Positions 54,294 to 64,000 of a DNA stretch of 64,000 bases are shown in pieces. Under the pieces are notes generated by a model. That model was given only the letters and a program-made list of their open reading frames with translations, was not told where the DNA came from and did not search any database. The stretch comes from Calamus simplicifolius (Eukaryota; Streptophyta; Magnoliopsida; Arecales; Arecaceae): contig UESW01004417.1 of NCBI GenBank assembly GCA_900491605.1, forward strand, positions 556,142-620,141. Reading direction: 5' to 3'. The stretch's first letter is position 1. Each line of letters begins with the position of its first letter. The translations under genes were made by a program, and so were the position numbers.

Positions 54294-56681
54294 CTGGATT
54301 AATCCCATCGGTATTTGGAGAATTGATTGGTGCAAGAATTGTGACGTTTGATACATAAATATGGCTACAAAGTTCAATTACTTCAGTCAGTATTTAACTC
54401 TGAAGACAATCAAGTTAAATCTTTATTCACTGTGAGTGATGACTTATGATGGATGGCAAGGAGATGGAGATTCTTTAGCGTTACTCTAGTGAGATGATCA
54501 TACCTGCTGTAAACTGGATGGAGGTTCCATGAAGGGGAGTCTTTGAATGTAAGGTTGGAAATAAAGACATGATCTGAGTACATTACTTCAAGCAAGTAAC
54601 CACGAGTGTATTGGAGCTCATCAGCCCTGAACTTATCCCACCAAATCTTTCCTTGCCCATTGATCGTTCCATTATCCCCTAAAACATATTAGCCGACGCA
54701 AATAGAACATGGATTTATGTTAGTTGAAAAGATCAATCTTTGTCCAAGCCAAGAAACACCATCGTGTAGACACCTTAAACTAGTTCTAGCCACCAAATTC
54801 TATTGACCAACATTTCTGGACTAATATGTTTAGCTAGATTCAAATCTAACATTTTATTTTGCATGAATGATGGACAAAATTACGATACAAAAAAAAAGCA
54901 GTAACATTCATAGTTTGCAGAGGCCTTCATAGGAATACTTGCAAATTGTCATACCTGTGATGATAACATCAGTGAGGTTAGATCCCATAATAAAATTGCT
55001 GTATCTACCACCAGGTAAATCCCTTCCTCTACCATAAGATGGCAAGGGATCAATAATTGGCCATTCAGCCATGTCCTGCAACACCGTATGAGATGCTATA
55101 AGCTTTACCATGCATGCATATAGAGTCATGACAAGTATTCGTAACTACACAAATATATATATATATATTAATAACTGGAAGCACTTACCCTAATTTTTAA
55201 TTAGCAATAAGTTTTAAATTTGAATAATATACCAATTGATTTATGCAAAGAAACTTTTAGTTTTTAATTCTTTATTGCCTGTGCTTTAAATTTGAAAAGA
55301 TACTAAGATGTCTTAAACAACTCTTTAATATAATTTAATATTATACAATATCTGCTATAAATGTTTTGTTAGTAAGAAGACATATAGAGATATCAAAGTC
55401 TAAAATAACTTATTATGACTTTTTGGCAAAAATATTTTTTTAAAGAAAAGGACATATATTTATTCTTATATTAATTATATACTTAAAAGATTTTGAATAT
55501 TTATATAAAATCAAGTAATTGATAAGGTTTTTTTGTGATTAGTCCTCTTAAATGATTGAAAATTAATAGGATGGATTTGATTCATAGGACTATCTCAAAT
55601 TTTAACGCTTTTGAGTAACATTAAAATGATCATTTATGGCATCATTTTTTTTGGAATATATTGGGCAAGAGATTTTCAAGGCATGAGATGTATTTGTGAT
55701 AGTTATAGAAAGTATGTATTTAAAAATTATAAATTTTTTATTCATTTTTAATTAAAAAATGGGTAATGATAAGAACGAAAAAATGCATTTTTTTTTTACT
55801 TTATCCATCAATTTATAAGCTGTAATTTTATCTTACAAATCTGTACATCTATCAATGAAATAAATATTAAATCTATATTCATTTCATTGTGCATATACTA
55901 GTTCTACGAGGTAGGCTCCTTTTATGACTCTAAAGAAGTTTCATCAACGAAACATGGCTTTTGATTTTCTCTAGTTTCCGTAGCGTGAAAGTTTCTATCT
56001 ATCTTAGCGATGGCTTTTGCGTGACCAATAACGCTTCCGACAATCAAATTCCGAGACACAATTCAAACGCGTCGGCGAGTCAAAACTCTCGAAGTTTCAT
56101 ATTCCGAGCTTGCGATGACTTCAAAGTTCAAACTTAAGAAACGGACGGTAATACTTCTGACGACCATAGCGCCGCTTATATTTGACGAAACGAGACTTGG
56201 GGAGAGAGAGCAAACCCGTGATCCGTAAAACGACACCGAGGCGAAGAGAGAAAGAAGGGGGTTAGGATGTTGACGTATGGGAACGAGACTTAGGAGAGAA
56301 AGCAAACCGGCGATCCGTAAAACAACACCAAGACGATGAGAGAAAGGAGGGGGTGAGGACGTTGACGTTACCTGGGAGGCCAGGATTTCGGCGTCGTGGT
56401 GGAGGAAGAGGGTGAAGTGGCTGGTGAGATTAAAAGGTCCGGTGAGCCACTTGCCGGGGGGAACGACGAGCGCCGCCCCGCCGATGCTGGCATAATGGCT
56501 GAGGTTGGCGATGGCCGCCGCGAAGGCCCCGGGTGTTGGAGGTGACCCCGTCACCAACCGCCCCGAAATCCGTCAGGGTCGCTAAGTAGGCCCGGCCGCC
56601 AGCGCCACCTGTCGTACACTCCATTGACCCCAGGAGTCCGGCCACCACTATCCATAAAATCGTCAGCTTTAAAACCTGCAT
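54294..56681 (-). CDS. GH28 polygalacturonase-like gene, exons 1-4, 3' part missing
   Basis: Minus strand. Exon 1 is 56681-56372 with a signal-peptide start (MQVLKLTILWIVVAGLLGS), TDFGAVGDGVTSNT and GKWLTGPFNLTSHFTLFL. Exon 2 (55075-54955) holds PLPSYGRGRDLPGGRY. Exon 3 (54678-54504) holds DNGTINGQGKIWW and SPSWNLHPVYS. Exon 4 (54364-54294) holds APINSPNTDGINP, the first GH28 active-site motif. GT/AG borders are visible at each junction. The remaining catalytic motifs (GDD, GHG, RIK) would lie to the left, in or beyond the N gap, where Copia 2 is found instead. One extra C in the CCCC at 56527-56530 shifts exon 1. The enzyme family cuts pectin in the cell wall. Confidence 0.8.
55076..56194. 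other. GH28 intron 1, AT-rich part
   Basis: AT-rich intron sequence with a TA run at 55155. No element was recognised. Confidence 0.5.
56195..56368. repeat. Two tandem 90-bp units in GH28 intron 1
   Basis: ACGAGACTTGGGGAGAG..GTGATCCGTAAAACGACACC..GTTGACGT occurs twice in a row (about 56190-56275 and 56278-56368), ending at the exon 1 splice donor. A third and a fourth unit lie at 57190-57355. Confidence 0.8.
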
Positions 56682-57189
56682 GAGATTAGGAGAAGGAATT
56701 AGACAAAGAAGGGAAATAATTCCTTGTTTTATGACGGGGAAAATTTTTTGAAATGTTTGTGCGAGGAAGGGAGGAGAGGAGGGGTTACGCAGAGATTTCT
56801 TGAGGTATTTCTTCCGAGCAAAGCCATCGCTAGTGTTGAAGCAAAGAAGCAATGAAAGGGGCAAGGAGAGGAGAGAGAGGAGGAGAGAGAGAGAGAGGAG
56901 GTCGGACACTTTTCTATAGAAAAGGACAGAAAAAGTCGGTTTTTGAATTTTTTTGAATTATAAATTTGCCTGCTTTCCTTTAGAAGAAATGAAATACAGC
57001 GTTGGCTGGATAAAAAAATATTTATAATCTCAAGGGTGTCATTATTATTGGTAAGATATTGAGGTTTGTATTGAAGATATGATCTCCACCATCCATTCAA
57101 TCCGTTTTGTCCGTGAGTGAATAATATTAGATTAGTACCGCCCGTAAAAGTAACCGTCGCTTTCAATGGCGTAAAACTAGCCTTCGCAT

Positions 57190-57758
57190 GGGAACTAAAC
57201 GAGAACCCGTGATCCGTAAAACGACGCCGAGGCGAAGAGGGAAAGACGGGGGCTGGATGTTGACGCATGGGAACGAGACTTAGGAGAGAGAAAGCAAGCC
57301 GGCGATCCGTAAAACAATACCAAGACGAAGAGAGAAGGAGGGGGTGAGGACTTTGACGTTACCTGGGAGGCCAGGATTTCGGCCTCGTGGTGGAGTAAGA
57401 GGGTGAAGTGGCTGGTGAGATTAAAAGGTCCGGTGAGCCACTTGCCGCCAAAGGGAGGGGGGGGACGTTGACGTTACCTGGGAGGCCAGGATTTCGGCCT
57501 CGTGGGTGAGGAAGAGGGTGAAGTGGCTGGTCAGATTAAAGGTCCGGTGAGCCACTTGCCGCCAAGGAAGGGGGGGGGGGGGGGGGGGGGACGTTGACGT
57601 TACCTGGGAGGCCAGGATTTCGGCCTCGTGGGTGAGGAAGAGGGTGAAGTGGCTGGTCAGATTAAAAGGTCCGGTGAGCCACTTGCCGCCAAGGAAGGGG
57701 CGGGGGAGGGGGGGGGGGGGGGGGGAACGACGAGCGCCGTCCCACAATGCTGGCATAA
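57190..57758 (-). pseudogene. Partial duplications of GH28 exon 1 and intron 1
   Basis: 57190-57355 repeats the start of intron 1. 57353-57730 holds three copies of 113-130 bp of the end of exon 1 including its splice donor (starts near 57353, 57464 and 57589). The last copy runs into GAACGACGAGCGCCG..CTGGCATAA, further into exon 1, and is then cut by element E at 57759. G-runs of 15-24 (57569-57591 and 57709-57725) separate copies. It lies upstream of the gene. It could produce false exon predictions. Confidence 0.75.
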
Positions 57759-58852
57759 TGATCGATGATATGGTTGATCAATGAACAATAAAGATAGCGA
57801 CAGATGACGGAAGCCATATAAATCCTTGAGACATTCCTTTCGATCTTGGGACACATGAACAGTATATCAACCTTCAAGACTTCTCTCTCGGTCTCGGAGC
57901 ATATGAACAGTATATCAACCCCCGAGACCTCCCTCTCGATCTCAGGGCATATGAACAGTACATCAACCCCCGGGACCTTCCTCTCGGTCTTGGGGCACAT
58001 GAACGGTCTCGGAGTATATGAACAGTATATCAACCCCCGGGACCTTCCTCTCGGTCTCGGGGCACATGAACAGTATATCAATCCCTGGGACCTCCCTCTC
58101 GGTCTCGGGGCACATGAACAGTATATCAACCCCCGGACCTTCCTCTCGGTCTTGGGGCACATGAACAGTATATCAACCCCCGAGACCTCCCTCTCGGTCT
58201 CGAGGCACATGAACGGGTCTCAATCCCCGGCACATGGTCAGGCCGCTCTAGGCCACCTAGCGTGCCCACATAATCCACCGCACATCTGTGGCAGAAGGTG
58301 GTCATACCTCATAACGGCGTATGATCTATTGTATCTCTGTCACTGTGCATGGCCATACCCCGTTACAGTATGCAGATCACCACCTGCCCGTTGCTGTGCA
58401 CGACATGTCTAGTGGTGGCGCGCACAGACACGACCCAGATGCGAGACATTTGTGAGGTCGTACTGACAGGTAACTCATGATGCATTCGGTATGCACGATG
58501 ACAGTATGACCTGTCATCGTGGCCCCGTATTTTGTCCGTTATTGAACTGGGCTCCTAAAAATCAGTAATCTTGGGAATAGAAGGGGGACATTCGAACAGG
58601 TATAAAAGCACGCGCTCGTGCGGTGAGTGAGGATCCTTGAACTCTGATTTTCTAGTTTTCTTCCTACTAGCTAAAACCCTAACTGTTTCAGCTCCCTTCT
58701 GCTGAGCAGTTCTCATCTGATCCCAAGTGACTAACTTGAGCGTCGGAGGATCCCCACCGGAGCATCCAGTCTCTGGGACTTTTCTTGCAGGGGTTCGGAG
58801 AGAAGGACGTCCATCTTCCCCAACGCTTGAAGAAGGTGACTTGGCGTCATCA
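57759..58852 (+). mobile_element. 5' LTR of Gypsy E
   Basis: TGATCGATGATATGG to GTCATCA. It has TATAAAAG at 58601-58608, 250 bases before the end, and the shared tail from about 58731. The start was set where homology to GH28 exon 1 stops at a TG. Confidence 0.75.
57850..58215. repeat. 48-49 bp minisatellite in LTR E
   Basis: Seven to eight units of ATGAACAGTATATCAACCCC plus CGGGACCTTCCTCTCGGTCT, starting near 57854, 57902, 57950, 58017, 58066, 58115 and 58164. Frames on both strands are repeat translations. Confidence 0.9.
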
Positions 58853-58855
58853 GAT

Positions 58856-58873
58856 TGGCACGCCAGGAAGGGG
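58856..58873 (+). other. Primer-binding site of Gypsy E
   Basis: TGGCACGCCAGGAAGGGG, three bases after the LTR end, one base different from copy C. Confidence 0.75.
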
Positions 58874-58931
58874 GAAAGAGAAAGACATCGAACCAGCAAT
58901 CTGCAATCTCTCTCCTCGAGCTCTTGAAGCC

Positions 58932-60534
58932 ATGGTGACGACCCGTACGAAGGGAGTCTCTGCCAGTTGCGCTAGGGGGCAGCGCCGAGAGCCGATCCAC
59001 TCGCGGATGCCCCCTCAGCTCTCCCGGCCAGCGTTCCAGCATCGTTGCATCCCCAGGAGGCTGGACCTTCCGCTCCTCCGGTCAATGTCCTTGCATCTCC
59101 TCAGCAACAGTTCAGAAGATCGATTCGCCGCCCTAGCCACGCAAGTCCAATCCCTGGCAGCGGCGGTTCAAGGCCTGCAGCACCAACAGGCGGCCCGCAG
59201 CAGCCGGAGCCAAATCCATCAGTCCCAGGGTGGTGCAACCCAGCCAACATTCCTTCCGAAGGAGATCACCGATGCCGGGGGATCACCACCATCAAGCTCC
59301 GCCCAAGCCTCACCATCGGGAAGCCTCTAAGAGACACCGGTCGCCTTCCCGCCAGGCCAGTGTCTCTCCTAGGCGGTGGCATGGGAAGGTGGCGGAGCGC
59401 CCCCGCCGACATCGCCGTCCCCGTTCTTCGTCCTCTGAATCTTCGGGGAAGGGTCTTTTGATGGTCGGATGGCCCGTCGAGCTGAGCGTCGACTCGACGA
59501 GTATAACCAGAGGTTGGAGGAACTTAGCCGTCGGATCACCCACCTGCCAGAGATGGACTACGACAGCCGGCCTCCGTTGTCTCGCCGCATCATGGAAGAG
59601 CCCATCTCCACCCGGTTTCACCTTCCCCAGCTAGATCCTTATGACGGGACCACAGACCCCTTGGACCACTTGGAAAGTTATAAAGTTCTCATGCAAGTCC
59701 AGGGGGCCACCGATTCGCTCATGTGCATCGCCTTCCCACCACCCTGAAGAAGGCCGCCGAGCTTGGTACTCTCGTCTGCCACCACGAAGTATTGATTCCT
59801 TCCGCCAGTTGGAAAGAGCTTTCTTGGCCCATTTTGATGCCTGCCGAAAGATTCCAAGGGTACCAGATAGCCTCTTCGCCGTCCAGAAGAACGGTGAGTC
59901 CTTACAGGATTACGTCGCTTGGTTCAAGGAAGCGGCCCTAGGTCTACAATCTTGAAGACTCAGTGGCCACTTTGACCTTAAAGCGAGGGCTTCACCCGTC
60001 TCGCTTCGCATACTCCCTTGACAAGAAGCCGCCCGGCTCCTACGCCGAGCTCTTGACCCGGGCCTAGAAATACATTCGAGCTGACGAGGCCGACTTCTTT
60101 CAGCGCGAGGCTAGCGGGAGCGTCTCCAAGAAACCGGCCCGACCGAAACCTGTCGAAGCCGCCCCAGAAGACCTGAGCCTCCTTGCTGGCCAGACAACCG
60201 TCCCCGAGCCCCTGCACCAAGAGATGGACCCTACACCCCACTGCTTGCCTCGATATCACAGATCTTGCTCGAGATTGAAGGGGAGCCTTATCTTCAGCAC
60301 CCTCCTCCAATAAACCCGAAGATCCCTCGCAACAAGAACCTCTACTGTCGTTATCACCGGGATCACGGCCATGATACTGATGACTGTCGCCAGCTGAAGA
60401 AGGCTATAGAAGACCTTATCCAACGAGGCCACCTGGGAAAGTTCATCCAGAGGAACAACCCAGGAGTTCCTGGCCCGTCAGCGCCCCCGCCGCCGATGAT
60501 CGACAACGCTCCAACAGAGAGACGGTGGCAATGA
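58932..60534 (+). pseudogene. gag: gag of Gypsy E (broken)
   Basis: ATG 59 bases after the PBS. An N-terminal region with VQSLAAAVQGLQHQQ is followed by the capsid part LDPYDGTTDPLDHLESYKVLMQ (59630-59710), then YIRADEADF and a zinc-knuckle-like YCRYHRDHGHDTDDC (60345-60390). Breaks: frame changes near 59330, 59460, 59745 and 59950, and a TAG at 60065 where copy A has CAG (Gln). It aligns with gag of element A throughout. Confidence 0.8.
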
Positions 60535-60539
60535 TTTTC

Positions 60540-63500
60540 TGGGGGGTAGGAGGCCCACCGAAGAGGCCGAGAGGGAGGGGGAGTTGGATTCTGTAATTCC
60601 TTTCTTTAAAAAGGACTTAGATGAGGTGGTAAACAAAAATGATGACAGCGTCGTCGTGTCCATGACGATCGCTAAACATCCTGTAAAGAGAATTCTAGTT
60701 GATAGTGGGAGCTCTGTGGATGTTTTGAACTATAATGCTTTTGTTCGCATGAACCTGTCGCCCGATCTGCTCGGCCCGTCGTCACGCCCCTGATGGGGTT
60801 TATTGAAGATTCTATGAAAGTCGAGGGGAGGTCACTCTCCCTGTTACGGCTGGCACAACCCCGCGTCAAAGTATGGTTTTCATGAATTTCTTGGTGGTTG
60901 TGTGCCCCTTGCTTACAACGCGATCCTCGGGAGATCCGACCTCAATCTTTTGGATGCTATCATATCCACTAAGAGGCTCCTCGAGGTTTCTACCAACGAA
61001 GGAGTCGGGGAGATGTGGGGAGAGCAGAATCCGCCCTCACTTTGCTACCACATGGCCCCTAGTCCGCAGGGGGTGGCACCCGAGCCAGTACCTGAGACGC
61101 TGGATCCTCGGGACCTGGAGAGAAGAGGAGAGTCGGCCGAGCGCCTGCTTACTTTCCCCCTCGGGGAGGACCCAATGAGGACAATCCGGATTGGAGCCCT
61201 ACTCTCGGAGGAGGCTCGTGACCGACTCCTCACCTTTCTACGAGCTAATGCAGATGTCTTCGCCTGGTCGGCGTCCGATATGCCAGAATTCTAGAAGAGG
61301 TGATTACCCACTAACTTAACATTAGGTCGGTGTGCCGACCTATTCGGCAGAAGAAAAGGAGTTTCGTCCTCGATCGACAAAAGGCCGTGGATGAGGAGGT
61401 GCGGAAGCTACTGGCGGCCGGTCATATCCGAGGTGCACTACCCAGACTGGTTAGCAAATGTCATGATGGTTCGCAAGGCCAGCGGGAGCAGGAGGATGTA
61501 CATGGACTTCACCGACCTCAACAAGGCATGCCCCAAAGACAGCTTCCCGTTACCCCGGATCGACCAGCTAGTGGACGCTACGTCCGGGCATGAGACCCTT
61601 AGTTTCATGGACATATTCTCGGGGTACAATCAGATCAGGATGAACCCGGCAGATGAAGAAGCTACCTCTTTTGTTACAGAAAAAGGGATTTACTGCTACA
61701 AGGTGATGTCGTTTGGGCTGAAGAATGTCGGAGCCACCTATCAAAGGTTGATGAATAAGGTCTTTGAGGACCAGATCGAGCGTAACATGGAGGTGTATGG
61801 GATGATATGCTGACCAAGAGCACCAGTGCTGTTGATCATGTCGTCGACCTCGAGGAGACCTTCAACAACCTGCGCCGGTACCGATGAGGCTTAACCCCCA
61901 CAAGTGTGCCTTTGGAGTGGCGGCAGGCAAGTTTCTGGGCTTTATGGTAACCCAGCGAGGGATTGAAGCCAACCCTGATAAGATCAGGGCTATCTTGGAT
62001 ATGAGGCCCTCAGCTAACAAGAAGGAGGTGCAACGCCTAACCGGGAGGGTGGCGGCTTTGAGTCGTTTCATGTCAAGATCGGCAGAAAGGGGCCTGCCCT
62101 TCTTTAAGGCGCTGTGCAAGGTCAATGGCTTCGAGTGGACAAAGGAGTGTCAGGATGCCTTCGAAGAGTTGAAGCAATTTCTATCCACTCCCCGCTGTTG
62201 TCTAAGCCAAAGAGTGGGAAGGAGCCCTTCCTGTATCTCGCAGCCTCCCCGGAAGTTGTCAGTTCTGTGCTCGTACGCATGGATGTTGATGGAGTACAGA
62301 GGCCGATCTACTATACCAGCAAGGTACTTCATGATGCCGAGACCAGATACTCTAGAACCGAGAAGATCATTTTTCCCTAGTGGTCTCTGCCCAACGCTTC
62401 CGACCCTACTTTCAGGCTCATCCCATCGTGGTGCTCACGGACCAACCTCTTCGGACCATCTTGTCTCGCCCTGACACTTCCGGTCGGCTAGCCAAATGGG
62501 CCATCAAACTGAGTGAATTTGACCTATCCATCCGACCAAGGTCGGCCATGAAGTCTCAGGTGATAGCTGATTTCTTGGTTGAGTGTTCCTGGATTGAGAA
62601 GGGTTTGGAGGAGATACGCCCGGAGGAGTGTGTGGACCCTCCATCAACTGAGGAGGCAGAAAAGGAGGACTGGATTTTGCATGTAGATGGAGCAGCAAAT
62701 TCTTAGGGAAGCAGAGCCGGACTCATTCTTGCGAGCCCTGAAGGGGAAGTGGTGGAGTATGCTCTTAGATTCCAGTTCCCGGCAACTAACAACCAGGCGG
62801 AGTATGAAGCCCTGTTAGCGGGAATGAGGTTGGCTGAGGAGCTAGGCGCAGGGCGTTTAAGGGCCTTCACAGACTCTCAGCTTATTTCTGGGCAGGTCAC
62901 TGGGGAGTAGAGACCCGACCATGTCCCGTTACCTGAGCAAGGTGCAATTCCAAGCCTCTCGGTTCTCTTACTTCCGTGTCAGCTACATTCCCCGAGCAGA
63001 GAATGCTAGGGCCGATGCGCTATCCCGTCTAGCCACTTCGGCCGATAGGACGCTGGGAAGAACATATGTGGAGCACCTCCAAGCCCCAAGCATTGAAGTT
63101 GCGGATGAAGCGCTACCGGTTGAGCAAGGGCCCTCCTGGATGGATGCCTACGTCCGATATTTGACCGACGGCACTCTCCCAGAGAACCCCGCTGAGGCCA
63201 GACTACTCAGGCGGAGCCCCGAGGTTACTGATGATGGATGGGAATCTTTATCGAAGATCATTTTCATACCCTGTCCTCAGGTGCGTGGGACCAGCAGAAT
63301 CAGACTACATCCTGCGGGAGATCCATGAAGGAATCTGCGGAAGTCATCTGGGGGGCAAAGCCTTAGCTTACAAGGCCCTACGACAGGGGTACTTTTGGCT
63401 GACCATGAAGGAGGACGCAGCCGAGCTCGTTAAGAGATGTGATAGCTATCAGCGCCATGCTAATATCCAGCGATAGCCGACGTCTCAGTCAACCCCCTTG

Positions 63501-64000
63501 GTGGCACCCTGGCCCTTCACCCAGTGGGGTATGGATATCCTGGGACCATTTCCCCCGACCTCCGGACAACGAAAGTTCCTCCTGGTGGCCGTTGATCACT
63601 TCACCAAGTGGATTGAAGCCGAGGCCCTTGCTAAGATCACGGAAAGCAAGGTAAGATCCTTCTTTTGGAAGTCCATTATATGCCGGTTCGGACTGCCGCA
63701 CACCCTGGTCACCGACAATGGCCGGCAGTTTGACAACATGCCCTTCCGGGAATTCTGCTCCGAACTAGGCATCCGCTAGAAATTCACTTCCGTCGGGCAC
63801 CCTCAGACCAACGGGGCGGCCGAGGTAACTAATCGTATCATTCTCCAAGGACTGAGAACCCGGCTGGATGATTGTAAGGGATGGTGGGTGGAGGAGCTTC
63901 CCAATGTGCTGTGGGCCTACCATACAACGCCACGAGACCCCACCGGTGAGACCCCATTCAGCCTAGTCTTTGGGTCCAAAGCTGTCATTCCGGTAGAGGT
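60540..64000 (+). pseudogene. pol: pol of Gypsy E: protease, RT, RNase H, integrase (broken, incomplete)
   Basis: Protease has ILVDSGSSVDVL (60690-60725). RT has MDFTDLNKACPKDSFPLPRIDQ (61500) and SFMDIFSGYNQ; at 61790 the YVDD box is shifted by one base after VY. RNase H has ILHVDGAANS at 62675. Integrase has an HHCC region (63330-63450) and the core WGMDILGPF (63520), HTLVTDNGRQF (63700) and GHPQTNGAAEV (63800). TAG stops at 62704 and 63777 replace Gln codons of the related copies. The coding region continues past the window end. Confidence 0.85.

Larger units (their letters stand above)
57759..64000 (+). mobile_element. Gypsy 'E', Tat-like, runs off window end
   Basis: LTR 57759-58852, PBS 58856-58873, gag, then pol up to integrase at the window end. 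It is collinear with element A at the protein level from gag to integrase, but its LTR body is different. It is inserted in the GH28 exon 1 duplicate (...CTGGCATAA/TGATCGATG). The 3' half is outside the window. Confidence 0.85.

Noticed and set aside
57662..58412. Frames of about 185 codons on both strands at the start of LTR E
   Set aside because: They run through the 49-bp minisatellite and its flanks and are repeat translations.

Overview
The window reads as plant nuclear DNA and consists almost entirely of nested retrotransposons. Evidence for a plant: Tat-lineage Ty3/Gypsy elements with an antisense extra gene, SIRE/Maximus-like Ty1/Copia elements with a third ORF after pol, an L1-type LINE with a C-terminal RNase H, a plant-type LRR protein gene and an intron-containing GH28 (polygalacturonase-like) gene. 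The very GC-rich first exons suggest a monocot, perhaps a palm or relative; that is a low-confidence inference. No tRNA, rRNA, CRISPR or bacterial-type operon was seen.

Layout. 1-3721: minus-strand Gypsy 'C' (rearranged gag-side internal DNA, then a 2.1 kb LTR full of tandem repeats). 3722-4935: AT-rich spacer. 4936-33232: one three-level nest. The outermost element 'B' (4941-33227) is bounded by a perfect 5-bp duplication, GTATG. It has a 3.2 kb 5' LTR, a short non-coding-like interior and a 3' LTR broken by Gypsy 'A'. Element A (10420-about 33046) has LTRs, gag, pol, a 24-bp minisatellite and an antisense ORF. That antisense ORF is split by a young Copia element (20283-30764). 33484-about 41350: a minus-strand L1 LINE whose ORF1 is split by a Gypsy solo LTR (39052-40890) with a perfect CTTCC duplication. 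41847-43243: a host LRR protein gene (PII-2-like) carrying four one-base gaps in G/C runs. 43244-46116: intergenic. 46117-47477: remnant Gypsy 'D'. 47478-53466: a second, minus-strand Copia cut off by a 669-bp N gap (53467-54135). 54294-56681: first four exons of a GH28 gene, with partial copies of exon 1 and intron 1 at 57190-57758. 57759-64000: Gypsy 'E', running off the window.

Cross-cutting observations. The Gypsy LTRs share a common 3' tail and primer-binding site, but each has its own mid-LTR minisatellite. Both Copia elements carry clusters of a short palindrome-like motif (GAGTCGACTC and relatives) in the LTR upstream of the TATA box, and again just upstream of ORF3. The two LTRs of the young Copia differ mostly by one-base indels rather than substitutions. 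Together with the homopolymer gaps in the LRR gene, this suggests residual indel error in the assembly, so many apparent frameshifts may not be biological.
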